This document shows positions 15,844 to 24,469 of a stretch of DNA of 64,000 nt, in pieces. Origin of the DNA: Streptomyces pacificus (GTDB taxonomy: Bacteria; Actinomycetota; Actinomycetes; Streptomycetales; Streptomycetaceae); the NCBI RefSeq assembly GCF_011766325.1, contig NZ_BLLG01000002.1, positions 186,001 through 250,000 on the forward strand. Direction: 5' to 3'. The notes beneath the pieces are model-generated. The model worked only from the letters and a program-made list of their open reading frames with translations. It did not search any database and was not told the DNA's origin. How positions within the stretch are numbered: position 1 is the first letter of the stretch; every line of letters begins with the position of its first letter. The translations under genes and the position numbers were made by a program.

Positions 15844-17010
15844 ATGGCGATGGGCGGAGAGTCCCGAGCCCCGCGTTCCGCGGAGCGCCCCGACGCCGCC
15901 CCACCGAAGGCCGTCCGGGGCGGAGAGGCACTGAATCGCCACCACCGGCTCCTCGCCGAGGCGGCTCTCAGCGGACGGCGGCTGTCCGAGGCGTCCCTCC
16001 GGGACCTGCGGGAGTGGGGAGCGGCCGCGGCCGACCGGGGCACCCCGCTCCACACCGTGCTCAACGACCACTTCACCGCTGCCCGCCGGATCTGGGCCAC
16101 ACTGCGCTGTCCTCAGCGCGACGGCCGGCCCGACGGGCTTCACGACGTGGCACAGGCCTTTCTGCGCGCCGGCGGCGACTCGGCCGTGGCACTGAGCGAG
16201 GGCTACGAGACCGCCCACCGGGCGGCGATCCGCCGGGAGGAGGCGAGTCGGCGCGAGTTCGTCGACGACCTGCTCGAGGGGCGCACACCGCTGGGCCGGC
16301 TGGCGGAGCGGGCCGAGCGCTTCGGCCTCCGGCTCGCGGGACCGCACACCGTCAGCGTCGGCCGTGCGCAGGGGCGCTTCCAAGCGGGCGACGCCACGAC
16401 CCGGTACGTCGAGGACGCGCTCACCACCCGGTTCGGGGGGGAACAGGTACTGATCACCACCAAGGACGGCCTGCTGGTCTGCGTCGCCTCGGGGTCGGGC
16501 ACACAGGTTCCGGAGTTCTTCGCCGGACAGGCGGCACGTGCGGTGGCGGGGCCATGCCGGATCGCCGTGAGCAGACCCGGTACGGGACCCAGCGGCATCG
16601 TCCGCTCCTACCAGGAGGCCCGCAGAGCCCTTGATGTGGCGCACCGGCTGGGCTTCACCGCATCCGTGGTGCGGGCCTCGGACGTCCTGGTCTTCCAGGT
16701 GCTGGAGCGGGATCGCGCGGCGATCACAGATCTGGTGGGCACCGTTCTCGGGGGCCTCGAACACGCCCGCGGAGGCCCGGGCACACTGCTGGAGACCCTC
16801 GCCGCGTACTTCGCGACGGGCTGCAGCAACACCGGCACGGCCAGGCGGCTGGGACTGGGGGTCCGCACCGTCGGGTACCGGATCGCCCGCATACGCCAGC
16901 TCACCGGCTACGACCCGATCGACCCCGACCAGCGGTACGTCCTGCAGACGGCGGTGCTGGGAGCCCGCCTCCTGGGCTGGCCGGCGAACCCGCTGCAGTC
17001 CGCCGACTGA
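15844..17010 (+). CDS. PucR-type helix-turn-helix regulator with RsbR-like N-terminal domain
   Basis: From ATG 15844 the protein has 388 residues. Residues about 30-135 are helical (..ALSGRRLSEASLRDLREWG.. AGGDSAVALSEGYETAHRAA), resembling the RsbRD/PucR sensory helix bundle. The middle part, about 150-260, resembles the CdaR GGDEF-like domain. The C-terminus (GTLLETLAAYFATGCSNTGT through RRLGLGVRTVGYRIARI) is the PucR HTH_30 domain. The family controls purine, sugar-acid or stress genes. The frame is open upstream to 15514, but that would translate the operator and promoter. A second ATG lies at 15850, and the ribosome site is weak. Confidence 0.82.
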   Translation: MAMGGESRAPRSAERPDAAPPKAVRGGEALNRHHRLLAEAALSGRRLSEASLRDLREWGAAAADRGTPLHTVLNDHFTAARRIWATLRCPQRDGRPDGLHDVAQAFLRAGGDSAVALSEGYETAHRAAIRREEASRREFVDDLLEGRTPLGRLAERAERFGLRLAGPHTVSVGRAQGRFQAGDATTRYVEDALTTRFGGEQVLITTKDGLLVCVASGSGTQVPEFFAGQAARAVAGPCRIAVSRPGTGPSGIVRSYQEARRALDVAHRLGFTASVVRASDVLVFQVLERDRAAITDLVGTVLGGLEHARGGPGTLLETLAAYFATGCSNTGTARRLGLGVRTVGYRIARIRQLTGYDPIDPDQRYVLQTAVLGARLLGWPANPLQSAD

Positions 17011-17051
17011 GCGCCCCGCGGCGGCCCGCGGGCAGAGGGGCCCCGTGCCCC

Positions 17052-17088
17052 CGGTACTCCGCGCCCGGACACCGGACGCGGAGTACCG
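17052..17088. terminator. bidirectional terminator between convergent pucR-like and hypE
   Basis: CGGTACTCCGCG (17052-17063) pairs perfectly with CGCGGAGTACCG (17077-17088), a 12-bp stem with a 13-base loop. It lies 42 bases after the regulator's stop and 155 bases beyond the hypE stop on the other strand. Confidence 0.7.
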
Positions 17089-17242
17089 CCGGTGCTGCCC
17101 GTAGTGCCCTTGCGGCGGGCGCCCCCGGGGCGGGGTCCCCGCCCCTGCCACGTGCCGGCTCGCCCCCGGGCACCGGCCGGGGTGGTGGCGGGCCCTGGCC
17201 GGTGCCGTCGTCCCGGGCCCCGCCACCACCCCGGCGCCGCGG

Positions 17243-18310
17243 TCAGCAGATGCGCGGCAGTTGCTCCCCGAGCGGCAGGTCCACCACCCGTGTGCCCCCC
17301 AGCCCGGTGCGGGCGACCACCATCCCGGGGTGGTCCGCCACCGCCTCGCCGATCACCGCCGCCTCCCTGCCGAGGGGGTGGGCGCGCATGGCCGCGAGCA
17401 CGGCGTCGGCGTGCGGGCGGGGGACGAAGGCGACGAGCTTGCCCTCGTTGGCGACGTACATCGGGTCCAGTCCCAGCACGGCGCAGGCGTTCGCCACCGG
17501 CGCGGGGACCGGAACGGCCCGCTCCCGGACGACGACTCCGGTTCCGGAGGCCGCGGCGATCTCGTTGAGCGCGGCAGCCAGTCCGCCGCGGGTCGGGTCG
17601 CGCAGGACGTGCAGGTCCTCGGTGACCGCGAGCATCGTCTCGACGAGGCCGGCGAGGGCGGCGCAGTCGCTCTCGATCTCGACCCCGAACTCCAGGCCCT
17701 CGCGCACACTCAGGACGGCCACCCCGTGGACGCCGATCGGACCGCTGACGATCACGACGTCACCGGGCACGACGCGCTGCGGCCGCAGATCGACCCCGGG
17801 CGGAACGAGGCCGATACCGGAGGTGTTGATGAAGACCCCGTCGCCGTGGCCCGCCTCGACGACCTTGGTGTCGCCGGTCGCCACCTCCACTCCCGCCGTG
17901 CGGGCCGCCTCGCCGAGGGCTTCGGCCACCCGCCGCACCACCTCGGTCTCGACGCCCTCCTCGAGGATGAACCCGCAGGAGAGGAACGCGGGGCGGGCAC
18001 CGCTCATGGCGAGGTCGTTGACGGTGCCGTTGACGGCGAGGTGCCCGATGCTCCCGCCGGGGAAGAACAGCGGGCGCACCACGAAGGAGTCGGTCGAGAA
18101 CGCGAGCCGGGCACCGCCGAGTTCGACCGTCGCGGAGTCGCCCATCGCGGACAGCGCGGGCCCTCCGTAGGCGGGCGCGAAGACATCGCGGACCAGTTCC
18201 GCCGACAGGGCGCCGCCCCCGCCGTGGCCCATCACCACCCGGGGCTGGTCGCGCAGGGGAAGAGGGCACGTCCAGGCGAGGACGTCCGGCGCTTCGGTGG
18301 TCTCAGACAA
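17243..18310 (-). CDS. hypE: hydrogenase maturation protein HypE
   Basis: This 355-residue protein is a PurM/ThiL-like ATPase. [14 protein letters not shown] is near residue 28, FSTDSFVV near 70, and [18 protein letters not shown] near 143. The C-terminus ends PRIC, the invariant Cys that receives a carbamoyl group from HypF and is dehydrated to thiocyanate, the source of the two CN ligands. HypE then transfers cyanide to iron on the HypC-HypD complex. It is the last gene of the hyp operon and overlaps hypD by eight bases. All expected features are present. Confidence 0.95.
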   Translation of the reverse strand: MSETTEAPDVLAWTCPLPLRDQPRVVMGHGGGGALSAELVRDVFAPAYGGPALSAMGDSATVELGGARLAFSTDSFVVRPLFFPGGSIGHLAVNGTVNDLAMSGARPAFLSCGFILEEGVETEVVRRVAEALGEAARTAGVEVATGDTKVVEAGHGDGVFINTSGIGLVPPGVDLRPQRVVPGDVVIVSGPIGVHGVAVLSVREGLEFGVEIESDCAALAGLVETMLAVTEDLHVLRDPTRGGLAAALNEIAAASGTGVVVRERAVPVPAPVANACAVLGLDPMYVANEGKLVAFVPRPHADAVLAAMRAHPLGREAAVIGEAVADHPGMVVARTGLGGTRVVDLPLGEQLPRIC

Positions 18311-19436
18311 CGGGACTTCCCTCCAGGGGACGCGACGCGGCGGACGGCAGGTCCAGCCGCCGGTAGAGGTAGTAGGCCGCGCAGGCGCCCTCGCTGGAGA
18401 CCATCGTGGCCCCCAGCGGCGAGCGCGGGGTGCAGACGGTGCCGAACGCCTCGCACTCGTGCGGCTTCAGCAGGCCCTGGAGCACCTCTCCGCTGCGGCA
18501 GGCCGCCGGTTCGCGGGTGTCGATGCCGGTGACCTGGAAGCGGTGCTCGGCGTCGTACTCCCGGTAGCGGGGCGAGAGCCGCCAGCCGCTGTCGGGGATG
18601 ACGCCGATCCCGCGCCAGGCGCGGTCGGTGACCTCGAAGACGTCGTCCAGCATCGCGCGGGCCGCCGGATTCCCCTCCGGCCGGACGGCGCGGGGGTAGG
18701 CGTTCTCCACGGAGTGCTCGCCGCGCTCCAGTTGCAGCACGGTGCGGCGCACGCCCTCCAGGATGTCCAGCGGCTCGAAGCCGGTGACCACGATGGGGAC
18801 CCGGTGCCGTGCGGCGAGTCCGGGGTACTCGCCGGTGCCCATCACACTGCACACGTGCCCGGCGGCGAGGAATCCCTGCACCCGGCAGTTCGGGGACCGC
18901 ATGATCGCCTCGATGGCGGGTGGCACCCGCACATGGGACACCAGCAGGCTGAAGTTCGGGATGCCGAGCCTGCGGGCCTGGTACACCGTCATGGCGTTGG
19001 GCGGCGCCGTGGTCTCGAAGCCGATGCCGAAGAACACCACCTGACGGCCGGGGTTCCGCCGGGCGATGCGCAGCGCGTCGAGCGGCGAGTACACCACCCG
19101 TACGTCACCGCCCTCGCCGCGCACCTGGAAGAGATCGCGGCCGGTTCCCGGCACCCGCAGCATGTCGCCGAAGGAGCAGAAGATCACCCCGGGGCGGGAG
19201 GCGATCTCCAGGGCCTTGTCGATGACCTCGAGCGGGGTGACGCAGACGGGGCAGCCGGGGCCGTGGATCAGTTCGACCTCGTCCGGGAGGAGCTGGTCGA
19301 TGCCGTGCCGGATGATGGTGTGGGTCTGGCCCCCGCACACCTCCATCAGCGCCCACGGGCGGGTCACGGCGGCGCGGATCTCGCCGAGCAGCCGTTCGGC
19401 CAGCGCGGGGTCCTGGAACTCCTCGATGTACTTCAT
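18303..19436 (-). CDS. hypD: hydrogenase maturation protein HypD
   Basis: This 377-residue protein has the HypD signature motifs: VCGGQTHTI (Cys34), [10 protein letters not shown] (Cys62 and Cys65), GFETTAPP, and a C-terminal Cys cluster ([10 protein letters not shown] through [12 protein letters not shown] and EGACAAYY) that holds the [4Fe-4S] centre. HypD with HypC forms the scaffold where Fe(CN)2CO is built using electrons from its iron-sulfur cluster. The ATG at 19436 overlaps the hypC stop by four bases (ATGA). Its length is normal for the family. Confidence 0.95.
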   Translation of the reverse strand: MKYIEEFQDPALAERLLGEIRAAVTRPWALMEVCGGQTHTIIRHGIDQLLPDEVELIHGPGCPVCVTPLEVIDKALEIASRPGVIFCSFGDMLRVPGTGRDLFQVRGEGGDVRVVYSPLDALRIARRNPGRQVVFFGIGFETTAPPNAMTVYQARRLGIPNFSLLVSHVRVPPAIEAIMRSPNCRVQGFLAAGHVCSVMGTGEYPGLAARHRVPIVVTGFEPLDILEGVRRTVLQLERGEHSVENAYPRAVRPEGNPAARAMLDDVFEVTDRAWRGIGVIPDSGWRLSPRYREYDAEHRFQVTGIDTREPAACRSGEVLQGLLKPHECEAFGTVCTPRSPLGATMVSSEGACAAYYLYRRLDLPSAASRPLEGSPVV

Positions 19437-19744
19437 CGCCGGGCCTCCTCGGGGGACCGGTCCGACGCTTCCGGCCCGTCCGGCCCGTCCGGCTCGTCGG
19501 GGTCGCCGAACTCCTCCTGGAGCAGACCGAGGTTCTCGAACAGCTCCAGGGTCCGCCGGGCCGACTCCTCGTCCAACCGCTGCAGCGCGAATCCCACGTG
19601 GACGACGGCGTACTCACCGACCCGGAGATCGGGAAGGTACTCCAGGCACACCTCCTTGACCACCCCGCCGAAGTCGACGGTGGCCATCCGGGTGCCGTCC
19701 CGGTCCTCGACGTCCAGCACCCTGCCGGGTACCGCCAGGCACAT
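19433..19744 (-). CDS. hypC: hydrogenase maturation chaperone HypC
   Basis: This 103-residue protein opens [14 protein letters not shown]. Cys2, exposed after Met removal, carries the iron complex. The OB-fold core runs to about residue 80 ([35 protein letters not shown]). The C-terminus is an acidic extension ([17 protein letters not shown]) longer than in most HypC, caused by a small GAC/CCG-type codon repeat. It shuttles the Fe(CN)2CO unit from HypD to the large-subunit precursor. It is coupled by ATGA to hypD and follows hypF by 36 bases. Confidence 0.93.
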   Translation of the reverse strand: MCLAVPGRVLDVEDRDGTRMATVDFGGVVKEVCLEYLPDLRVGEYAVVHVGFALQRLDEESARRTLELFENLGLLQEEFGDPDEPDGPDGPEASDRSPEEARR

Positions 19745-19780
19745 GCCTCTCTCCTCGCTGTCGTGCCGTGTACCGCTGGT

Positions 19781-22243
19781 TCATCCGGCGTCTGACGCCG
19801 CACGTGCGGCGACGACGAGCTGGCCGAGCGCCAGTCCCCCGTCGTTCGGCGGGATCCGGTGGTGCCGCAGTACGGTGAAGCCGTCCTCCCGCAGGCCCGC
19901 GGCGCACGCCGAGGAGAGCACCGCGTTGGCGAACACGCCCCCGGTGAGTGCGGCGGCCGCCAGCCCGTGGCGCTCCCGTGCCAGGGCGCAGACCCTGCGG
20001 ACCAGCACGGCCACCGCGGCGTGGAAGCGCGCCGCGATCACGGGCACCGGGGTGCCAGCCCGCACATCACCGGCGACGGCCGCCAGGACGGGGGCGGGAT
20101 CGGCGGTCAGCGCGGCCGCTGACGCGCCGCCCGCCGGCCCCAGTCCGAAGGCGTACGGCTCCCCGTACCCGCCGTCCGCGAGGACGGCGGCCGCTTCGAG
20201 CTCGACCGCGCCCTGCGCCTCGTAGCCCGCGATGTGGCACACGCCCGCGAGGGAGGAGACCGCATCGAAGAGGCGGCCCATGCTGGAGGTGGGAACGCAG
20301 TTGAGATTCCGCTCCAGTTGCCTTCCCAGCAGCGCGAGTTCCTGCTCGGGGCAGGCCGCGGTGCAGGGCAGCTCGCCGCTCCAGCCGATGCCGGCCGCGC
20401 GCAGATGGGCGAGGGCCATGCGGTAGGGGCGCCGTACGGCCGCGTCACCGCCGGGCAGGGGGACGTAGGCGAGGTGCGCGAAGCGGTGGAAGCCGTCGTA
20501 GTCGGCGAGCAGGAACTCGCCGCCCCACACAGCACCGTCGTCGCCGTGGCCGGTGCCGTCGAAGGCGACGCCGATCACGGGGCGGCTGCCGTCGAGCCCG
20601 TGCTCGGCCATGGCGGAGGCGATGTGCGCGTGGTGGTGCTGGACGTGCACGACGGGCCGGCCGTCGGCGGCGCGGCCGGCCCAGCGGGCGGAGCGGTAGC
20701 CGGGGTGCCGGTCGGCGGCGAGCAGCTCCGGCCGCACTCCCGTGACCGCCTCCAACTGCTCCTCGGCGCGGGCGAAGGCGTACTGGGTGGCGAGGTCGTC
20801 CATGTCGCCGATGTGCGCCGACAGCCACGCCTTGCGGTCCCGACCCAGGCAGAAGGTGTTCTTGAGGTCCCCGCCGACCGCGAGGGCGGGCCGGACCGGC
20901 ACCGGCAGGGTGACCGGCAGCGGGGCGTATCCCCGGGCGCGGCGCAGGGTCAGGAGTTCCCCGTCGCAGACCCGCACCACCGAGTCGTCGCAGGGGACGT
21001 GGATGGGGCGGTCGTGCAGCAGCCAGGCGTCGGCGAGGTCCGCCAGCCGCTCCAGCGCCTCCCCGTCGTCGGTGACGATCGGCTCCCCCGCCATGTTGCC
21101 GCTGGTCATGACGAGGAGCCGGGGACCGGTGTGCTCCTCCCCCGGAAGGCCGAGCAGCAGATGGTGCAGTGGGGTGTACGGGAGCATCACGCCGAGGTCG
21201 GGGCTGCCGGGCGCCACCCCTCGTGCCGGCCACGGGAGTCCGGACGGGGCGTCCGCGGGCGGTACGCGGCGGCGCATCAGGACGATCGGCCGCACGGGGC
21301 CGGTGAGCAGTTCCCGCTCCTCGGCACCGAGGTGGACGAGATGCCCGATGTCCCCGATGTCCCGGGCCATGAGGGCGAAGGGCTTGTCGCCGCGGGACTT
21401 GCGGCGGCGCAGGAGCGCCACGGCGCCCTTGTTGCCGGCGTCGCAGGCGAGGTGGTAGCCGCCGAGGCCCTTCACGGCGAGGATCGCCCCGTCGGACAGC
21501 AGTTCGCGGGCCTCCAGGACCGGGTCGGCTGCGACGGGCGGCCCGCCGAGGCTGCGGTCGTCGGGATGGGGCGCGACCACGTGCCGGGGGCGCAGCCCGG
21601 GGGCCGCCGGGGCGACGACCATCCGCAGCCGCGGCCCGCAGGAGGGGCAGGCCACGGGCTGGGCGTGGAAGCGCCGGTCGCCCGGGTCGGCGTACTCCCG
21701 GGCGCAGTCGGGGCACAGGGGGAAGCCGGACATCGTTGTGTGTGCGCGGTCGTAGGGCAGGCCGGTGACGATGGTGAAGCGCGGGCCGCAGTGCGTGCAG
21801 GTGATGAACGGGTGCCGGTGGCGGCGGTCGGCCGGATCGGCGAGTTCCCTCAGGCAGTCGCCGCAGGTGGCGGTGTCCGGGGAGACCAGGGTACGGACGG
21901 GCCCGTCCCGGTCCGAGGCCACGATGAGGAATCCGCTGCCGCCGGCAACGGGGACCTCCTGGTCGTGGACGGACTCGACGACCGCGAGCGGCGGGGCGTC
22001 CTCGGCGATCCGGGCGCAGAAGCGGGCCACCGCGAGCGGGGCGCCTTCGACCTCGGCGACGACGCCGTCGCCGGTGTTGGTCACCTGGCCGGTCAGCCCC
22101 AGCCCGGTGGCGAGGCTGTGGAGGAAGGGACGGAAACCCACCCCCTGTACGACTCCCCGCACGGTGACCCGGCGCCGCTGGACCGGTGCGGGGGCGGCGA
22201 ACCCCGGCCGGGAGGCGGCCGGGCCCGGCGCTGAGGTGGTCAC
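19781..22243 (-). CDS. hypF: carbamoyltransferase HypF
   Basis: From GTG 22243, in a GTGA overlap with the hypB stop, the protein has 820 residues. The long in-frame extension to 23704 runs antisense through hypA and hypB and was dropped. The domains in order are acylphosphatase (RGVVQGVGFRPFLHSLA, about 28-115), two zinc-finger-like motifs (CGDCLREL..CTHCGPRF and CPDCAREY..CPSCGPRL, about 130-205), YrdC-like (about 240-430) and a Kae1-like C-terminal domain with VQHHHAHIASAMAEHGL. HypF uses carbamoyl phosphate and ATP to carbamoylate the HypE C-terminal Cys. It is slightly longer than usual. Confidence 0.94.
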   Translation of the reverse strand: MTTSAPGPAASRPGFAAPAPVQRRRVTVRGVVQGVGFRPFLHSLATGLGLTGQVTNTGDGVVAEVEGAPLAVARFCARIAEDAPPLAVVESVHDQEVPVAGGSGFLIVASDRDGPVRTLVSPDTATCGDCLRELADPADRRHRHPFITCTHCGPRFTIVTGLPYDRAHTTMSGFPLCPDCAREYADPGDRRFHAQPVACPSCGPRLRMVVAPAAPGLRPRHVVAPHPDDRSLGGPPVAADPVLEARELLSDGAILAVKGLGGYHLACDAGNKGAVALLRRRKSRGDKPFALMARDIGDIGHLVHLGAEERELLTGPVRPIVLMRRRVPPADAPSGLPWPARGVAPGSPDLGVMLPYTPLHHLLLGLPGEEHTGPRLLVMTSGNMAGEPIVTDDGEALERLADLADAWLLHDRPIHVPCDDSVVRVCDGELLTLRRARGYAPLPVTLPVPVRPALAVGGDLKNTFCLGRDRKAWLSAHIGDMDDLATQYAFARAEEQLEAVTGVRPELLAADRHPGYRSARWAGRAADGRPVVHVQHHHAHIASAMAEHGLDGSRPVIGVAFDGTGHGDDGAVWGGEFLLADYDGFHRFAHLAYVPLPGGDAAVRRPYRMALAHLRAAGIGWSGELPCTAACPEQELALLGRQLERNLNCVPTSSMGRLFDAVSSLAGVCHIAGYEAQGAVELEAAAVLADGGYGEPYAFGLGPAGGASAAALTADPAPVLAAVAGDVRAGTPVPVIAARFHAAVAVLVRRVCALARERHGLAAAALTGGVFANAVLSSACAAGLREDGFTVLRHHRIPPNDGGLALGQLVVAARAASDAG

Positions 22244-22935
22244 GCCCGGGCCTGGGCCATCACCGGCATGTGGACCGCGGTACCGTCCGCAGCGGCAAGG
22301 GCCCGGTCGAGCAGCACCCCCGTGCCGGCGCCGGTGCGGGCGGAGCAGAGGGCCACGTCCACGCCCGGATTGACCTGCTCGACGTTGGCGCGGAAGGCGG
22401 CCTCGTCGAAGCCGACGGCCTCCGCGATATCGGTCTTGGTGACGATCACGAGGTGGGCGAGGCCGAAGGCCGTGGGGTACTTCAGCGGCTTGTCCTCGCC
22501 CTCGGTGACGGATGCCAGCACCACCCTCAGCGTCTCGCCGAGGTCGTAGGAGGCGGGGCAGACGAGGTTGCCGACGTTCTCGACGAAGACCAGCCGGGTG
22601 TCCTTCGCCGGCCAGCCGCGGAGGTGTCCCGCGAGCATGTCGGCCTCGAGGTGGCAGAGCCCGTCGGTGAGCACCTGCTTGACGGGGAGTCCGGAGCGGG
22701 CCAGGCGCATGGCGTCGTTCTCGGTGGCGAGGTCGGCCGTGAGGGCCGCGGCGGTGACGCCCCGCTCCCGCGCCAGCAGGAGTTCGGCCTCGAGCAGCGC
22801 GGTCTTCCCGCTGCCGGGGCTGGAGAGGATGTTGACGACGCTCGTCCCGCGCGCGGCCAGTTCCCCGCGCAGGATGCCGGCCGCCGCGTCGTTCCCGGCC
22901 AGCACCGCCTGTTGCAGTTCGACGACACGGCACAT
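22240..22935 (-). CDS. hypB: nickel-insertion GTPase HypB
   Basis: This 231-residue SIMIBI-class GTPase has a Walker A ILSSPGSGKT (residues 36-45), a metal-site pair Cys94-His95 in DGLCHLEADM, and VTKTDIAEAV as the nucleotide-specificity region. The N-terminus is short and lacks the His-rich nickel-storage stretch of some HypB proteins. It works with HypA to load Ni after the iron unit is in place. It starts three bases after the hypA stop and overlaps hypF by GTGA, so hypA-B-F are one translational group. Confidence 0.95.
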   Translation of the reverse strand: MCRVVELQQAVLAGNDAAAGILRGELAARGTSVVNILSSPGSGKTALLEAELLLARERGVTAAALTADLATENDAMRLARSGLPVKQVLTDGLCHLEADMLAGHLRGWPAKDTRLVFVENVGNLVCPASYDLGETLRVVLASVTEGEDKPLKYPTAFGLAHLVIVTKTDIAEAVGFDEAAFRANVEQVNPGVDVALCSARTGAGTGVLLDRALAAADGTAVHMPVMAQARA

Positions 22936-22938
22936 GCG

Positions 22939-23331
22939 TCAGCCCTCCTGGGAGATCGGTTCGCGGACCCCGGGGTCCGCGGGGTCGTCGTGCCACTCCA
23001 CGGCGGCGATCCGCAGCTCGCGGCCGGACACCAGCTCCACGGTGGCCCGGCCGCACAGCGGGCAGGCCAGCCGCGGCGGCACGCCCACCGCCCACTCGCC
23101 GTCGCACGGGGCGCAGCGGGCGCGGGCCCGGACGGTCTCGATGGCGAGTCCGGCGCCTTCCACGGCGGTTCCGGCGCAGGCCAGTTCGAAGGAGAAGGCG
23201 AGCGCGTCGGGGACCACTCCGGCCAGCTCGCCGATCAGCAGGCGCACGGTGCGCACCGCGGTGACGCCCTGCGACCGCGCCGCTTCCCCGACCTGGTCGA
23301 CGACGGCGAGCGCGATGGACATCTCGTGCAT
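22939..23331 (-). CDS. hypA: nickel metallochaperone HypA
   Basis: This 130-residue protein starts MHEMSIALAV with the Ni-binding His2. The zinc site is CAPC (Cys73, Cys76) and CPLC (Cys90, Cys93). The C-terminal 25 residues (VEWHDDPADPGVREPISQEG) extend past the usual end. HypA hands Ni2+ from HypB to the large subunit. It is the first gene after a 476-base gap containing a 21-bp hairpin, so hypABFCDE may have their own promoter. CTAATG on the minus strand near 23393 could serve as a -10, though this is weak. Confidence 0.95.
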   Translation of the reverse strand: MHEMSIALAVVDQVGEAARSQGVTAVRTVRLLIGELAGVVPDALAFSFELACAGTAVEGAGLAIETVRARARCAPCDGEWAVGVPPRLACPLCGRATVELVSGRELRIAAVEWHDDPADPGVREPISQEG

Positions 23332-23465
23332 CGGTCTCCGTCCTGGGCGGCGGTGGTCCGCCTGCGCCCGGGGCGGGCGCGGCCCCGCCCATTAGAGGGG
23401 CCCCCGCCGGACCGTACCGACCGGCGCGCCGACGCCGCCCGGCCGCGTCCGCCGTTCGGTGCAGC

Positions 23466-23513
23466 GGCCCCCGCGGCCGGGCGGGGGCCGGTCCCCGCCC
23501 GGCCGCGGGGGCC
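23466..23513. terminator. 21-bp perfect hairpin between the hydrogenase operon and hypA
   Basis: The arms 23466-23486 and 23493-23513 are perfectly complementary over 21 bases, all G/C, around the 6-base loop GCCGGT. It sits inside the 476-base gap 23332-23807, where nothing else was recognised. It should end or attenuate transcription from the upstream structural genes and separate them from hypA-E. Confidence 0.7.
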
Positions 23514-23807
23514 GGGATCGCCCGGGTCGCGCCGAGCGACCCGCGGGGTGACGACCATGGCGACTCTGCCGGGGCCGCGAGTCGCGCCCGTCCCGGCGGT
23601 CCCGCCGAGCGGGGCGGGGCGGGGATTCGGGGGGGCGAGCCCCACGGGACACACCGTGCGGGCACGGGGACCGGACCCCGCGAGCCGCGCCGCCCGGACC
23701 ACACTGCCCGCCCGTACCGCCCTGGCCGGGCGGGGCGGGGCGGGCGGGCCGGGGCGGGCGAGGACGTGCGGGCCGGGGAAGGCAGGGCCGGCAGGGCCGG
23801 CCGGGCG

Positions 23808-23915
23808 TCACATCCTGCGGATGCGCAGATAGCGCCTGAGGTCCGGGAGGAATCCCCTCACGAGCGCGATGACCGCGGTGGCAGCCGCGGCTCCGCCGAT
23901 GACCTTCTTGATCAT
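23808..23915 (-). CDS. 35-residue membrane/basic peptide of the hydrogenase operon (DUF6893-like)
   Basis: ATG 23915 lies behind AGGAGG and overlaps the protease stop (ATGA). The product starts MIKKVIGGAAAATAVIALVR and ends FLPDLRRYLRIRRM. It is a short hydrophobic helix with a strongly basic tail. It matches my memory of the small actinobacterial family annotated DUF6893 (..GGAAA..V...LPELRRYLRIR.M), which I could not check. Its place at the end of the operon, with proper coupling, argues that it is a real gene. A membrane tether for a hydrogenase component is conceivable. Confidence 0.72.
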   Translation of the reverse strand: MIKKVIGGAAAATAVIALVRGFLPDLRRYLRIRRM

Positions 23916-24469
23916 GGGTGTGCTCCTCCTGTGTGGCCGGTCCGTGCCGGGGCTGACTGGTGCACCAGGTCCGTGATCATGCGAACGGCCCCGGGCACGG
24001 CGGCGGCGACCCGCGGGCTGAGTCCGATCCCCTCCTCGACGCAGGCGGGCTCGCAGCCGACGACGAGGACCCGGCGCGGCGGCTGTGCGCCGGTGCCGGC
24101 GCACAGCGTGTCCAGCAAGGCGAGTACGGCGTCGGGGGACATCCCGTGTCCGTCGAGGGCGCCTGCGTCCGTGCCGGTGTGCGGGGGGACGCCGGCGCCG
24201 CCGCCGGGATCCGGCTCGATGAGGTAGAGCGTGCCGGGTTCCCCGCCGCGCGCCGTGGCGTCGGCCAGGACGAGGGTGTCGTAGCCGTCCAGCAGCCGGT
24301 AGGCGAGGTGGACTCCGCGGATGCCGATGTCCGCGACCTCGACGTGGCCCGGGAGCGGCCGCCCGGCCAGCGCGCGCACGGTCTCCACGCCGAAGCCGTC
24401 GTCGCCGAGGAAGATGTTGCCGGCACCGGCGACCAGGGTCCGGGGGCCGTCCTGCGGGGGCGCGTTCAC
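23912..24469 (-). CDS. hydrogenase maturation protease (HyaD/HycI, peptidase M52)
   Basis: This 185-residue protein has AGAGNIFLGDDGFGVETV at residues 14-31 (acidic Ni-sensing residue), VLADATARGG with Asp70, and HGMSPDAVL with His108. These correspond to the Glu/Asp-Asp-His nickel ligands of HybD. It removes the C-terminal peptide of the large subunit after the Ni-binding Cys-x-x-Cys-x-x-His once Ni is inserted, and the large subunit here does carry such a tail. The C-terminus is a basic, Gly/His-rich extension. It overlaps both neighbours by ATGA. Confidence 0.9.
   Translation of the reverse strand: MNAPPQDGPRTLVAGAGNIFLGDDGFGVETVRALAGRPLPGHVEVADIGIRGVHLAYRLLDGYDTLVLADATARGGEPGTLYLIEPDPGGGAGVPPHTGTDAGALDGHGMSPDAVLALLDTLCAGTGAQPPRRVLVVGCEPACVEEGIGLSPRVAAAVPGAVRMITDLVHQSAPARTGHTGGAHP

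Noticed and set aside
22244..23704. In-frame upstream extension of hypF
   Set aside because: It passes antisense-free but out of frame through hypA and hypB, is Arg-rich and has no motif; GTG 22243 in a GTGA overlap is the natural start.
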